NCBI GenBank assembly: GCA_029259175.1
Contig: JAPDJH010000004.1
Span: 62,001-126,000 of the forward strand
DNA from: Hadesarchaea archaeon
GTDB lineage: Archaea; Hadarchaeota; Hadarchaeia; Hadarchaeales; Hadarchaeaceae
Direction: 5' to 3'
Length of the DNA: 64,000 nucleotides
Shown here: one piece after another, positions 42,607 through 50,701 of the stretch
How positions within the stretch are numbered: position 1 is the first letter of the stretch
How the letters are laid out: each line of letters opens with the position of its first letter
Made by a program: the position numbers and the translations under genes
The notes under the pieces: generated by a model
Told to the model about the DNA's origin: nothing
The model's database searches: none
What the model saw: only the letters and a program-made list of their open reading frames with translations

Positions 42607-42773
42607 TATACTCCACCCCCTACCATAGAAGCTATTAGCATTATTATGTAGCCCAAGATTCCAATCAAGATAATCCCCAGCCCGGTTATCTTGGCCACCT
42701 GGAGATACTCGTCTCGGTCTGGTTTCCTAGCTACCTGAAACATTCGTTTGCAGTTCTGGATGAACTCCCCCAT
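42606..42773 (-). CDS. secE: Preprotein translocase subunit SecE/Sec61-gamma
   Basis: A 55-residue single-span protein of the SecYEG channel. The frame gives MGEFIQNCKRMFQVARKPDR, then DEYLQVAKITGLG, the conserved amphipathic segment, then one hydrophobic helix ending IASMVGGGV. Its ATG directly follows the FtsZ stop with no gap, and its stop overlaps the spt5 start by one base. Size and position between FtsZ and Spt5 are typical. Confidence 0.92.
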   Translation of the reverse strand: MGEFIQNCKRMFQVARKPDRDEYLQVAKITGLGIILIGILGYIIMLIASMVGGGV

Positions 42774-43901
42774 CTACACCGGCTCCAAACCGAGCTCTGT
42801 TAGTTCTACTCGCTTCGGAGGCCTGCCGGCGGGACCCATCACGTAGGGAGAGTGAACCCCCGAGAGAACGACGAGCACACGAATCGCGTTCCGCATCTCT
42901 TCAGAAAGCTGGGCACCCCAAATCAAGTGCGCCTCGGGGTCAAGGACTTCCGAAACTTTGGCCACCACCCGCTCGGCTTCGGTGACGGTGAGATCCGGAC
43001 TCCCTATGACGTTCACCAGCGCGCCTTTGGCATCAGTGACGTCCACGTCTAAGAGCGGGCTATTGAGCGCTTCGGCGGCCGCTTCTTCCGCACGATTGGC
43101 GGAGTCGGACTCTCCTATACCGAGTGCAGCGATCCCGCTATCTTGCAACACAGTCCGGATATCGGCGAAGTCCAGATTCACGAGGCCAGGCTTGGTTATC
43201 AGCTCTGTGATCCCTTTGATGGCATCAGTGAGCACCTTATCCGCCACCTCAAAGGCGGCCCCCAGCGGGAGGTTGGGCGCGAGCTGGAGCAACTTGTCGT
43301 TGGGGATCACTATGACGCTGTCGGCGACGTCCTTAAGCTTGTTGAGTCCCTTCATGGCATTGTTTATCCTCCTGCTGCCCTCCACGGTGAACGGCAGGGT
43401 CACGACACCGACCGTTAGAGCCTTGAGCTTGCGCGCGACCTCCGCGACTATGGGCGATGCACCGGTTCCCGTCCCTCCTCCCAGTCCGCACGTGACAAAG
43501 ACCATGTCGGCCCCGTAGAGGTGCTCCTTGATAACGGACTCGTCCTCCCGGGCGGCCGCCTCGCCCTTCTCCGGATCGTTTCCCGCCCCCAGTCCCCCGG
43601 TGACTTCCTGGCCTATCAGTATCTTGCGGTCAGCGGCAGCATAGAGCAGGTCTTGGGCGTCGGTGTTGAGGGCAATGGTTTCAGCCCCCTCGATCCCCAC
43701 TCTCATCATCCGGGAGATGGTGTTGCAGCCGGCACCTCCACAACCGACCACAATTATTCTGGCCTTGGCTTTCCGGAGAATTTCTTCGAGCTCCTCCTGA
43801 GTCACCCCCTTCGGCGCAGCGGGAGCTCTTGCCTTCGGAGCTGGTGCTATGCCCGGCTTGAACGTGAAACCAGTCTTTGGACTGAAGCCACCCTCGGGCA
43901 C
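42774..43901 (-). CDS. ftsZ: Cell division protein FtsZ
   Basis: A 375-residue tubulin-like GTPase of the division ring. [15 protein letters not shown] and [20 protein letters not shown] are the nucleotide-binding loops; [20 protein letters not shown] and [11 protein letters not shown] (the T7 loop with catalytic Asp) follow. The tail [11 protein letters not shown] could bind a membrane anchor. It is 4 nt after the dtdA stop and runs straight into secE. Confidence 0.96.
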   Translation of the reverse strand: MPEGGFSPKTGFTFKPGIAPAPKARAPAAPKGVTQEELEEILRKAKARIIVVGCGGAGCNTISRMMRVGIEGAETIALNTDAQDLLYAAADRKILIGQEVTGGLGAGNDPEKGEAAAREDESVIKEHLYGADMVFVTCGLGGGTGTGASPIVAEVARKLKALTVGVVTLPFTVEGSRRINNAMKGLNKLKDVADSVIVIPNDKLLQLAPNLPLGAAFEVADKVLTDAIKGITELITKPGLVNLDFADIRTVLQDSGIAALGIGESDSANRAEEAAAEALNSPLLDVDVTDAKGALVNVIGSPDLTVTEAERVVAKVSEVLDPEAHLIWGAQLSEEMRNAIRVLVVLSGVHSPYVMGPAGRPPKRVELTELGLEPV

Positions 43902-43905
43902 CTGC

Positions 43906-44712
43906 TCACCTGCGTTCAGAGTTATCCCGCGTTTGATTTAAGTCTTTCTTGAGGAGGGTTCCGGCCTTTACGACGGGAATTCCGAGCCGCTCTCCCACCC
44001 GGTTGCAAATCTCGCGTTGCTCCGCCGATGCTCCCTTCCAGTCCACCACGATATACTGCACACCGCCCGCGGTCCGCTCGATGGCCAGCTGCAACAACTC
44101 GTCCGAGAGAGATGCGTACTTTGGTATGATGTGTCCAATACCGATGTCTGTCTCCAGCGATACGCGGGTAAAGAGGGGCGCGTAGTGTATGCCGCCCACA
44201 CCAACGGCCCTCGAACAGCGCTCGGGAGAGAGCGCTGCCAGAGCCGCTCGCGCAGCTGCTTCCCCAGCTCTCTCGTCCTTCCACTCTGCTGGCGTGCTTC
44301 CGACCTCGATGAAAGTTACGGGAAGGGAAAAATCGGCTGGGCCGTGGTGCGTGGCCTCAAGCGAAACTTGGTATCCGAGCCGCAGATCGTCATTTGCTCG
44401 CTGAAGTTCTAACAAAGCGGCTCTTATGGTCTGAGGAGAAGCGATGGCTATCCGGCGCTGGTCCAAGAGTCCGGGAACATGGGTTGTCAGCGATGGACGC
44501 CCCGATTCGCTGGCGTGGCGTGAGAGCACGACTATTTCGCTCGCATCGATGGGTGGTGAAGCTAATTCGGTGCTCTCGGTTTCGATCAACAGCAGTATTG
44601 CGCCCGGTCTCTCATAGCCGCGCATGGTCTTTTTAAACCCACCAAGTTCGATCAGTTTTTGCGCGATGTTTGCTGCAGCCGGGTCTGATTTGGAAGCGAT
44701 GATTAGCTTCAT
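43906..44712 (-). CDS. dtdA: Archaeal D-aminoacyl-tRNA deacylase
   Basis: A 268-residue DtdA/GEK1-type zinc enzyme that removes D-amino acids from t[21 protein letters not shown] at the start, [40 protein letters not shown] and [13 protein letters not shown] are the signature blocks; the His residues in these are the metal and catalytic candidates. It leads the ftsZ-secE-spt5 run. No homology to bacterial Dtd is expected. Confidence 0.93.
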   Translation of the reverse strand: MKLIIASKSDPAAANIAQKLIELGGFKKTMRGYERPGAILLLIETESTELASPPIDASEIVVLSRHASESGRPSLTTHVPGLLDQRRIAIASPQTIRAALLELQRANDDLRLGYQVSLEATHHGPADFSLPVTFIEVGSTPAEWKDERAGEAAARAALAALSPERCSRAVGVGGIHYAPLFTRVSLETDIGIGHIIPKYASLSDELLQLAIERTAGGVQYIVVDWKGASAEQREICNRVGERLGIPVVKAGTLLKKDLNQTRDNSERR

Positions 44713-44797
44713 CCGCTAGACACTGGACGTTAAACAGTTAAATGTGTGCGTCATGGAGAGAAAGTACTAATAATATTCGAGCACACCAAGTTTTTGG

Positions 44798-45349
44798 ATG
44801 AACGTCCCGGCACTTCTTAGTCCAGAGCGTGAGTTCTATCTCATCAAAGAGAAGTTTTGGGACTGGGGCAGCGGGGACATCTACGATGAACGGGGAAACA
44901 CTATTGGACGAATGAAGCGCAAGGTGTTGTCCCTGCGCTCTCTAATAACTGTGATGGACCTAAACGGCGAACCCATTTTCACTATTAATCAAAAATTGGC
45001 GTCTTTGCGATCGTGTTTCGACATAAAAGACAAAGATGGGAGGTTGATCGGGAGGACTAAGAAGAAAATCCTCTCCTTGTTCAGGCCAAAGCTGTGGCTG
45101 GAGGACCAATTTGGTAACCAGATATTGGAGGCCCAAGGGTCGTTTGCTGGCTGGGATTTTGTAATTAGAGATAAAACGGGTAAAACGCTAGCCGAGGTCC
45201 GAAAGCTGGACAGGTGGCGCGATGTGTGGCTTGGCGGAGTTTTTGATTTTAGCGACACATATGCGGTCAAAGTTCTTGAGAAGAACTGCGATCGGCGGCT
45301 GGTGCTTGGATTCGTGCTTGCCATAGACAACAGCGTGCACGATAGATAG
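44798..45349 (+). CDS. LURP-one-related (YxjI/Tubby-like) protein
   Basis: A 183-residue protein made of repeated beta-strand units such as YDERGNTIGRMKRKV, VMDLNGEPIFTINQKL and IKDKDGRLIGRTKKKIL. These fit the LURP-one/scramblase-like 12-strand barrel around a helix, possibly lipid-binding. The function in archaea is unknown. A TATA-like AT-rich stretch at 44766-44775 lies about 28 nt before the ATG. It ends just before the island repeat. Confidence 0.72.
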   Translation: MNVPALLSPEREFYLIKEKFWDWGSGDIYDERGNTIGRMKRKVLSLRSLITVMDLNGEPIFTINQKLASLRSCFDIKDKDGRLIGRTKKKILSLFRPKLWLEDQFGNQILEAQGSFAGWDFVIRDKTGKTLAEVRKLDRWRDVWLGGVFDFSDTYAVKVLEKNCDRRLVLGFVLAIDNSVHDR

Positions 45350-45361
45350 TTCGCTGACAAA

Positions 45362-45386
45362 AAACAAATGAGCCTAGTGGGATTCG
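45362..45386 (-). repeat. Outer att-like repeat of the island
   Basis: 25 nt matching the tRNA-Val 3' end plus flank at 22 positions; the three differences are all transitions (45371, 45375, 45376). Same orientation as the tRNA copy. It sits 13 nt after the LURP-one stop. The loss of match in the T-arm after GATTCG marks the inner limit. Confidence 0.65.
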
Positions 45387-45428
45387 GTCGTTAGAAGGGT
45401 TGAGTGAGTAAAAATGAGCATTTTGGGG

Positions 45429-45734
45429 CTATCTGCGGCCCTTCTCCCGCCTGCTCTTGGAGGACAGCTCACGGAGGATCCGCTCGCCCTTCTCGGTCAA
45501 CATGTACTTGGAGGTCTGCTTACTCCTCCGCTCGAGGAGCCTGTCCACTAACCCCGCGGAGTAGAGGACGCCGACGTGGTAGGCGAGCAGCCCCCGCTCA
45601 ATCCCCAGCTTCCTGGCAAGGTCGTTGAAGTAGACGCCCTGCTCTCTCGCTATCTCGACGAACGCCCGCAGCCTGTGGGGGTTGTCCAGCGCCCGGTAGG
45701 CCATCAGCTTCTCGCGTACCTTCCGCAGATCCAT
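45429..45734 (-). CDS. Winged-helix transcriptional regulator (ArsR/MarR-like)
   Basis: About 101 residues with a winged-helix layout: ALDNPHRLRAFVEIAREQG, FNDLARKLGIERGLLAYHVG as the recognition helix, and the wing TSKYMLTEKGERILRELS. ATG 45734 is chosen because GGTGAGG abuts it and a TATA-like TTTATATA lies about 36 nt upstream; a TTG ten codons earlier is in frame. Arg- and GC-rich, unlike the AT-rich spacers around it. It probably regulates itself and the neighbour at 45836. Confidence 0.78.
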   Translation of the reverse strand: MDLRKVREKLMAYRALDNPHRLRAFVEIAREQGVYFNDLARKLGIERGLLAYHVGVLYSAGLVDRLLERRSKQTSKYMLTEKGERILRELSSKSRREKGRR

Positions 45735-45835
45735 CCTCACCGCCGTTTGAATGTTGTTTTTCAAATATATAAATCTTTATCTGGTAAACTTTTCTTTATC
45801 TAAAGCCTTCCACTGCTTATACCGTCGCGCCAGTT

Positions 45836-46315
45836 TCAAACGACCTCCTCGACGGGAAGGAACCCGCGCTCGCCGAACCTCCCGTACGGGTACACGTGAC
45901 CGTGCACCGCGAGATGGATGAGGTAAACGTCGGTCAAGTAGCTGCGGGAGCGCCCGTGCAACGGGTGGTGCCGGTGGTGGACGAGGACCCTCAGCTTCGG
46001 GGCGATCCCCTCGTCCATGTGGAACTGCCCAAACTCCGTCGCGGAGCCCCACGACTCTACGTTGACGAACACTAGCTCCACGTCCCCGCGCCGTAGCATG
46101 CTCCGCTCGGCGAGGTCGGGTGCGATGTGGGGAGGGAAGTCGTCCTCGGGCACGAGGGCGATAATGCCCTCCCTCCTGAGTCTGCGCTTTATCCTGCGCC
46201 TCAGCTCGAGCCCGCGCCTGCCCGCCCCGAGAAGGACGACGATCAGGGAGGTCTCGTGGTACCTGCGCCTGAATTCCTCCTCGAGTTCGACGATCATCCT
46301 CCTGCTTATCGACAT
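45836..46315 (-). CDS. Nucleoside-deoxyribosyltransferase/TIR-like protein (tentative)
   Basis: About 159 residues. LIVVLLGAGRRGLELRRRIK followed by GIIALVPEDDFPP and VELVFVNVESWGSATEFGQF gives a Rossmann-like order with a Glu in the ATEFG position, as in nucleotide-base-cleaving NDT/TIR-type folds; HLAVHGHVYPYG follows. The match is by pattern only. Very GC- and Arg-rich. ATG 46315 lies about 30 nt after an AT-rich TATA-like element. With the regulator at 45429 it could be a defence or stress module of the island. Confidence 0.45.
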   Translation of the reverse strand: MSISRRMIVELEEEFRRRYHETSLIVVLLGAGRRGLELRRRIKRRLRREGIIALVPEDDFPPHIAPDLAERSMLRRGDVELVFVNVESWGSATEFGQFHMDEGIAPKLRVLVHHRHHPLHGRSRSYLTDVYLIHLAVHGHVYPYGRFGERGFLPVEEVV

Positions 46316-46383
46316 TCGAAAGAACACCGTGGCGACTACAATTAAATTTTCCGTTAATTACGATCAGCACCTCCTTGGATTTC

Positions 46384-46710
46384 TCACGGGATCCACAAAC
46401 TCGTAAAACGAATCGCCGACCTCATACATATCATTTCCACGCCACAAAAGTCACAACCAGCAGTCTTCAGTTTTCGGCGAATGTTGGATTCGTAAGCCGC
46501 GCCGCGGAAATAGATCGAGGTGATGTCGTAAAAGACTGAGGAGCCTAAGCGCTTCAGCTCCAGTATAGGCCGAACTCGAGCCTGTAGGTCTCGTCTTCCG
46601 TGAGGCCGAGCGACTCGTAGAGCCTCCGATGCCGAGAGTCCACCGAAGCACGCACCCAATCCAAAGCGGTGGAAGTTCTTGACCATCTGGCTCAGGCTCG
46701 AGAACCTCAG
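46384..46710 (-). pseudogene. Transposase remnant (IS1634/IS4-like)
   Basis: Pieces of a DDE transposase can be read but in different frames. One frame gives LKRLGSSVFYDITSIYFRGA, close to the conserved Asp region of IS1634-type transposases; a second frame just upstream gives DSRHRRLYESLGLTEDETYR before a stop. No full frame, terminal inverted repeats or target duplication are seen. It lies directly downstream of tRNA-Val inside the island. Confidence 0.4.
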
Positions 46711-46720
46711 CAAGCTGGCG

Positions 46721-46745
46721 AAACAAATGGGCCCGGTGGGATTCG
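46721..46745 (-). repeat. tRNA-side att-like repeat of the island
   Basis: Seven nt of flank, the discriminator and the 3' acceptor and T-arm part of tRNA-Val, repeated at 45362-45386. It is the intact copy, so the tRNA stays functional. Confidence 0.65.
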
Positions 46746-46800
46746 AACCCACGCTCTCCACCTCGTAAGGGTGGCGTCATAACCGCTAGACCACGGGCCC
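46728..46800 (-). tRNA. tRNA-Val (anticodon UAC)
   Basis: A 73-nt cloverleaf: acceptor GGGCCCG pairs with CGGGCCC, the anticodon stem CCACC/GGTGG encloses CTTACGA (anticodon TAC), and the T-arm is GTGGG-TTCGAAT-CCCAC. Discriminator A; no CCA is encoded. Its 3' end faces the island and serves as the att-like site. Confidence 0.93.
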
Positions 46801-46843
46801 GCTCCTCTTTAGCTCTCGTGTCAAAAAATCCTTTCTCATATTC

Positions 46844-47998
46844 TTAACCCACGACCATGATGATTTCCAGAACAACGATGGCCAGTATCAGCGCCAGCAT
46901 AGCGGTCTCCAAAAAATTGGAGCGCTGGACGTCTATCCGCGTCATCACCATGGTGTAGAGCTGCTGTAAGCGCTCTAATTTTTCGTTTACCAGCGCAAGC
47001 CAGTCCGAAATGCGCATCCGCTCGCTCGTGAGCCGGTAAAGCTTTCCCAAGTACCATTCGCCCGTAAGCTTTCCGATATTGCGAGCGTCTTCGATGAGAT
47101 CCATTACATCTATGCGGAACTCCGTCAGATCACCGAGTACGCGGGAGAGTTCGCGGTACTGGCGTCGTGTTAGCCACCACCGTAGCCCCGGGCCTTTGAG
47201 CACTTGGCGAAGGGTTGTGTACGCCCTCGAGATCTGCTGGTCGAGCAGGCGATCGTAGGTTTTGAGCTCAAGGAGCTGCACGAGGGCGAACTCGATTATG
47301 CGAACCAAGTCGTCCATATACTCAACAGCGCCGCTGATGAGAGCGGCATACCAGTCGACGATAACGATGTCCTCGGTGGAATAGCTAAGATAGAGCTTGA
47401 GAGCGTCCTCGATCTCTCGGACGTTCAAGACGCGCCACTCGAGTTCGCCACGGAGCACGCCCGTAGTCTGTTTTGCATAGTTCGTCCGGAAGTCCTCTGC
47501 GCTCAAGCGTGGTTCTGAATCGGTGATGAGAACCAAGCTGTAGATCTGTGGCTGTTCGAACGATGGATAAGGAAACAGGATGGCAGACGAGATGGTTTCG
47601 CGCAGTTTTCGGAAGTAGTCGAGCGGGATATCATCAAACACAATTTCGCCGCTCTCCACGCGAACGGTGTTTTCGTTCAAACGCACGAGCTTGATGAGAT
47701 CATCGAAAGTAATTTTTTGAAAATCGATGGAAATATACACTCCTATCACGCCGATGGGAAAAATGCGCCCCTCGATTGTCGCTTGGTGTCCATCGATCCG
47801 CATCGCTCCCAGCTGAACCTCGAGTGGATTCATCCCGTATTCCTCATATTTGGGCGCGAGAACGCGGTCTCCCTTTTGTCGAGGACGCTCTATGAGAGTG
47901 AGCTGGGATTTCGGAACACGATCAAGGTCGATATCCCCGCCCACATCGTAGAGATACTGGAAGATGACACGTCCGGTAAGCAAAGGCTCGTCCGGCAT
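46844..47998 (-). CDS. RMD1/YagE-family (DUF155-like) protein
   Basis: A 384-residue protein with one C-terminal membrane helix. The ending RSNFLETAMLALILAIVVLE is the family hallmark: a Leu-Glu turn leading into a hydrophobic tail. YSTEDIVIVDWYAALISG and the long helical part before the tail also fit. RMD1 relatives are mitochondrial inner-membrane or bacterial proteins with poorly known roles. It is 43 nt from tRNA-Val on the same strand. Confidence 0.65.
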   Translation of the reverse strand: MPDEPLLTGRVIFQYLYDVGGDIDLDRVPKSQLTLIERPRQKGDRVLAPKYEEYGMNPLEVQLGAMRIDGHQATIEGRIFPIGVIGVYISIDFQKITFDDLIKLVRLNENTVRVESGEIVFDDIPLDYFRKLRETISSAILFPYPSFEQPQIYSLVLITDSEPRLSAEDFRTNYAKQTTGVLRGELEWRVLNVREIEDALKLYLSYSTEDIVIVDWYAALISGAVEYMDDLVRIIEFALVQLLELKTYDRLLDQQISRAYTTLRQVLKGPGLRWWLTRRQYRELSRVLGDLTEFRIDVMDLIEDARNIGKLTGEWYLGKLYRLTSERMRISDWLALVNEKLERLQQLYTMVMTRIDVQRSNFLETAMLALILAIVVLEIIMVVG

Positions 47999-48073
47999 AG
48001 GGCTCCAAATTACTCTATGTCTGATCAGTTTAACCTTTGCAAGAGGGGCTGAAAAAAGCCGCTTTTCCCATAT

Positions 48074-48625
48074 TCAGAACAGGACGATCGTTTGGGCCAG
48101 CAAGAAGGACAGAACCCCCAAGATATCAGCGATGGACGTTAGCAGTGGGCCCACGATGTTATCCGGATCGAGACCCCGCATGTATGAGAAGATGGCGATA
48201 AAAGTGGAGCTGAGGATCACCAGTGGTGTCAGGATGAGTCCAGTCAAGAAGAAAGTCGCGGCGAATGCCACCGGGTTGGCTAGGCCGCGCGCCCAAGCCC
48301 ATCCCCCGATCACCACCGAGATGACGAAGAAGGACGTGATTCCCGACTTTACAGAGTCGAGCATTCTCTCGCCGAGCGCGTGCTGTTTTTTGAGAGCGGG
48401 CTTCACTATTCCGAGGTGAAGGGCGGAGCCAAGTCTTGCACCCAGAATGCTCCCCACATTGCCCGCCATGCCGTTTATCGGAGGAATGAGCGCGAGAACA
48501 GCCGGGAGCATCACCATGCGCTCTAGATTCATCTGTAAAAACATGCCAGCGAAAATGGATAGGACGGCGCTGAGCAGGAGAGCGAGGGTGTTCTCCTTCA
48601 CGATTTTGCTAACGGACCCTACCAT
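48074..48625 (-). CDS. MgtE-type divalent cation transporter half (second)
   Basis: A 183-residue membrane protein with about five hydrophobic spans. PPINGMAGNVGSILGARLGSA is the conserved MgtE pore segment, and DPDNIVGPLLTSIADILGV the second one with the ion-binding Asp. There is no cytosolic N or CBS domain, so it is a half-size transporter. ATG 48625 overlaps the stop of the paralogous gene by 7 nt; the two probably form a heterodimer. Confidence 0.82.
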   Translation of the reverse strand: MVGSVSKIVKENTLALLLSAVLSIFAGMFLQMNLERMVMLPAVLALIPPINGMAGNVGSILGARLGSALHLGIVKPALKKQHALGERMLDSVKSGITSFFVISVVIGGWAWARGLANPVAFAATFFLTGLILTPLVILSSTFIAIFSYMRGLDPDNIVGPLLTSIADILGVLSFLLAQTIVLF

Positions 48626-49182
48626 CCCAACCACCCCACAAGCACAACCGCCAAGAAGATACACAGAATTGCAACGATGTCTCCCAGCGTTGTCATGAGC
48701 GGTGCTGTGACATTATCTGGATCCCACCGTCTGCGGTAGGCGACTATGGCGATGATCACCGTGATGGGAATCAAGATCAAGCCGGAGAGAATCCCAGCAA
48801 ACAGGGCGATGAAAACGAAAATGTAGGGAGGCCCCACCGCTTGATTGGCGAGAACACCGATCGTGAAAGAAAGAATTCCAACGGCGAAGGACGCCAGCAC
48901 GCTCACGATGATGGCTGATAGCACGTTGATTTTTAGTTCGTGGGTGATCGCGAGACGGGGCTTGATAGTCCCGAGATGTAGAGCCGTCCCTAGCCTCGAA
49001 CCCAGCGCGCATCCGATGTTGCCACGCATGTCGATGAGCGGGGGCACCAGAATGATGAGCCCAGGGAGGGCCTCCAGGCTATGCCTCATGTGTTCCAGCA
49101 CAGACCCTGCAGTGAGGTCTAGCAGAGCGCACGCAGAAAGAATGACGACTTGCTGGAAGAAGATCGATCTCTGGCCGCTCAT
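48619..49182 (-). CDS. MgtE-type divalent cation transporter half (first)
   Basis: A 187-residue membrane protein. PPLIDMRGNIGCALGSRLGTALHLG and DPDNVTAPLMTTLGDIVAIL are the two conserved MgtE/SLC41 pore motifs, in the same order as in the partner gene at 48074. Together the pair makes a complete internally duplicated transporter, likely for Mg2+. It reads away from tRNA-Ser. No Mg riboswitch is apparent upstream. Confidence 0.82.
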   Translation of the reverse strand: MSGQRSIFFQQVVILSACALLDLTAGSVLEHMRHSLEALPGLIILVPPLIDMRGNIGCALGSRLGTALHLGTIKPRLAITHELKINVLSAIIVSVLASFAVGILSFTIGVLANQAVGPPYIFVFIALFAGILSGLILIPITVIIAIVAYRRRWDPDNVTAPLMTTLGDIVAILCIFLAVVLVGWLGW

Positions 49183-49231
49183 CCTACAATTTTCTTCTGT
49201 GAACCATATATAGAGAAGCGGATTTCCCGGG

Positions 49232-49335
49232 TGGCGCCGGGGGCGGGATTTGAACCCGCGAGGCGCAACGCGCCACAGGGTTTTCGCGGCACTGCCTTAG
49301 CAACCCTGCGCCCTACCTGGCTAGGCTACCCCGGC
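49232..49335 (-). tRNA. tRNA-Ser (anticodon GCU) with intron
   Basis: A 104-nt type II tRNA gene including an encoded CCA. Acceptor GCCGGGG pairs with CCCCGGC, discriminator G. The anticodon stem CAGGG/CCCTG encloses 23 nt that begin TTGCTA; a 7-nt loop needs removal of 16 nt after position 37, the usual archaeal intron site. The long variable arm GGCGC-GTT-GCGCC and T-arm GCGGG-TTCAAAT-CCCGC confirm Ser. Confidence 0.93.
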
Positions 49336-49392
49336 CCCGTTAGAACTACGGCTCGCTCGCTTTTTACCTTAACCCGGCCCCGCGCTCGTTCA

Positions 49393-49566
49393 CTAAATTT
49401 CTCCTCTCCTGAACTTTTCCACAAGCCGCTTTTTCTCTGGCGAGAGCGCCTTCCATAAGAAACGGTTGATCTCCTCCAGCCACTCCAATTTCTGTTTGGC
49501 CGAGAGCCTCGCATATTTTTTCAAAACCTCGGTGCCGGGATAGTGCTCAAACCCCTTTCTGCGCAC
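49393..49566 (-). CDS. 57-residue partner of the nucleotidyltransferase
   Basis: A small charged helical protein read from GTG 49566, 2 nt after the nucleotidyltransferase stop. Blocks LSAKQKLEWLEEINRFLWK and SPEKKRLVEKFRRG form two amphipathic helices. I have seen this type of short protein paired with nucleotidyltransferases, but know no assigned function. The pair could be a toxin-antitoxin module, with this as the accessory part (inference). Confidence 0.65.
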   Translation of the reverse strand: MRRKGFEHYPGTEVLKKYARLSAKQKLEWLEEINRFLWKALSPEKKRLVEKFRRGEI

Positions 49567-49568
49567 GT

Positions 49569-50060
49569 CTAGCCCCCCCTCAGCTTGATCAGTTTTTGCA
49601 GGGCTTTGACATCGGCTAGATCCTGCAACCGCTTGGAACGCCGCTTCAGTGTTATCAGGTGGTCAAGGGAAATAAGAGGAATTCTCAGATCTCCTGCTTT
49701 TACGAGTTTCTTCTCTCGAAGCACCCGTGTCATATCTAAAGAGTGTTCTAGAATCACATCCACCTCCTCATAGGGCACCTTGGGGTTTCGGAAAGTGATG
49801 GCCCTCATGTGCTTCTCTTTCTTCCACCGTTGCAAATTTTCGAGTGTTAGACTCTCCCATCCGACCGGAATCCGCGGCAAATATCCTACTTTTCTCATTA
49901 CATTCACTAGCTTGCGCACGTTAGAGGGGCTCATTTCGATCAGGAGATCTAGGTCGGCGGTTGCCCGGGGGACTCCATGCAAGTTGACAGCTATTCCTCC
50001 GGCAACAACGTAGCGAACTCCCGCTCGGTTCAGCTCTTTTAGGATTTTTTCGTAGAACAC
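49569..50060 (-). CDS. MNT/AbiEii-like nucleotidyltransferase
   Basis: About 163 residues. GVRYVVAGGIAVNLHGVPRA and TADLDLLIEM hold the Gly-Gly loop and the D-x-D metal pair of the polymerase-beta-type nucleotidyltransferase fold, and the tail ISLDHLITLKRRSKRLQDLA is common in MNT/AbiEii-like toxins. GTG 50060 is chosen: GGTGA is just upstream, and any earlier start would enter the SRP RNA gene. It lies 36 nt after the SRP RNA on the same strand. Confidence 0.75.
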   Translation of the reverse strand: MFYEKILKELNRAGVRYVVAGGIAVNLHGVPRATADLDLLIEMSPSNVRKLVNVMRKVGYLPRIPVGWESLTLENLQRWKKEKHMRAITFRNPKVPYEEVDVILEHSLDMTRVLREKKLVKAGDLRIPLISLDHLITLKRRSKRLQDLADVKALQKLIKLRGG

Positions 50061-50096
50061 CGTTTCACCGACGGTATGGGCAGGTATAACTTTTTT

Positions 50097-50420
50097 GAGT
50101 GGCGGTGGGCGTGCCCAGGGTGGACGCCTTCCCCGCACGCCGTTTGCTGGTTCCGGACTCAATCCCGTTGACTGCCAGCACCGGACGTCCTGGCTACCCT
50201 TGCTCCCTTCCGGGCCTGGGGGATTCACCAGGTAAAGGCGGTTAGCCCACGACCCTCCGGCCGGGGCCCCGCCACCGCCGGCCCAGCAGGACGAGACCTC
50301 ATCGGCGGAGACCAGCGCGTGCGTGCGGTTCCAGCGCCGCCCCCGAGCTCTCGGCCCGGCATAAGGCGGATTTCCGGTTAACAGGGGACCGCCAGCCCCC
50401 CGCCTAGCCCACCGCCACTC
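50097..50420 (-). ncRNA. Signal recognition particle RNA (7S)
   Basis: About 324 nt. The ends form a perfect 14-bp helix: 50407-50420 with 50097-50110. The SRP54-binding tip is clear on the minus strand: CCCCAGGCCCGGAAGGGAGC, with the GGAAG tetraloop-type segment and the AGCA symmetric loop. The 5' domain GGCTAGGCGG and TGTTAACCGGAAATCCGCC matches archaeal SRP RNA. Boundaries are set by the terminal helix. Confidence 0.93.
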
Positions 50421-50643
50421 TAACTTTGGTCGAGATTCCTAAAACCATAGCGGTCGAATCGTGCGGCGCCGCTGTGTGGGCTCCGCGACCCAAATGAGGT
50501 TCTCGGGGTCTGCCTTCACCAATTGGATCAACAGGGTGAAACAAAAACATAAAGAACGCAATATTTTAGCGAAACGGAGACCCAGTCGATTCTTTTGTGT
50601 ATCGACAAACATTTCATTTATGCGCCCAGTACGATTCAACTTT

Positions 50644-50689
50644 GTTTTACTCTGGCATACTTTTTTATACAAGTAAAACCAAGTAAAAC
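50644..50689 (+). promoter_or_regulatory. Operator-like repeats upstream of the AbrB/PIN pair
   Basis: GTAAAAC occurs at 50673-50679 and again at 50683-50689, 10 bp apart, and its inverse GTTTTAC lies at 50644-50650. A TATA-like TTTTTTATAC at 50661-50670 is between them. This suits autoregulation by the AbrB-type antitoxin encoded 13 nt downstream. Confidence 0.5.
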
Positions 50690-50701
50690 TATAGGAGGCC
50701 C

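Larger units (their letters stand above)
45362..46745. mobile_element. Small tRNA-Val-associated genomic island (remnant)
   Basis: A 1.4-kb segment between a 25-nt direct repeat: one copy is the 3' end of tRNA-Val with flank (46721-46745), the other at 45362-45386. This is the footprint of integration at a tRNA 3' end. Inside are a winged-helix gene, a nucleotide-processing-like gene with unusual Arg-rich GC-rich coding, and a decayed transposase. No integrase remains, so it cannot move on its own. Confidence 0.6.

Noticed and set aside
45777-46370. 197-residue minus-strand frame overlapping the 45836 gene
   Set aside because: It is Arg/Pro-rich low-complexity sequence in a shifted frame; the 45836 frame has a sensible fold pattern instead.
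50439-50676. Short frames on both strands between SRP RNA and the AbrB/PIN pair
   Set aside because: They cover the promoter regions of both neighbours and have no start signal or recognisable content.
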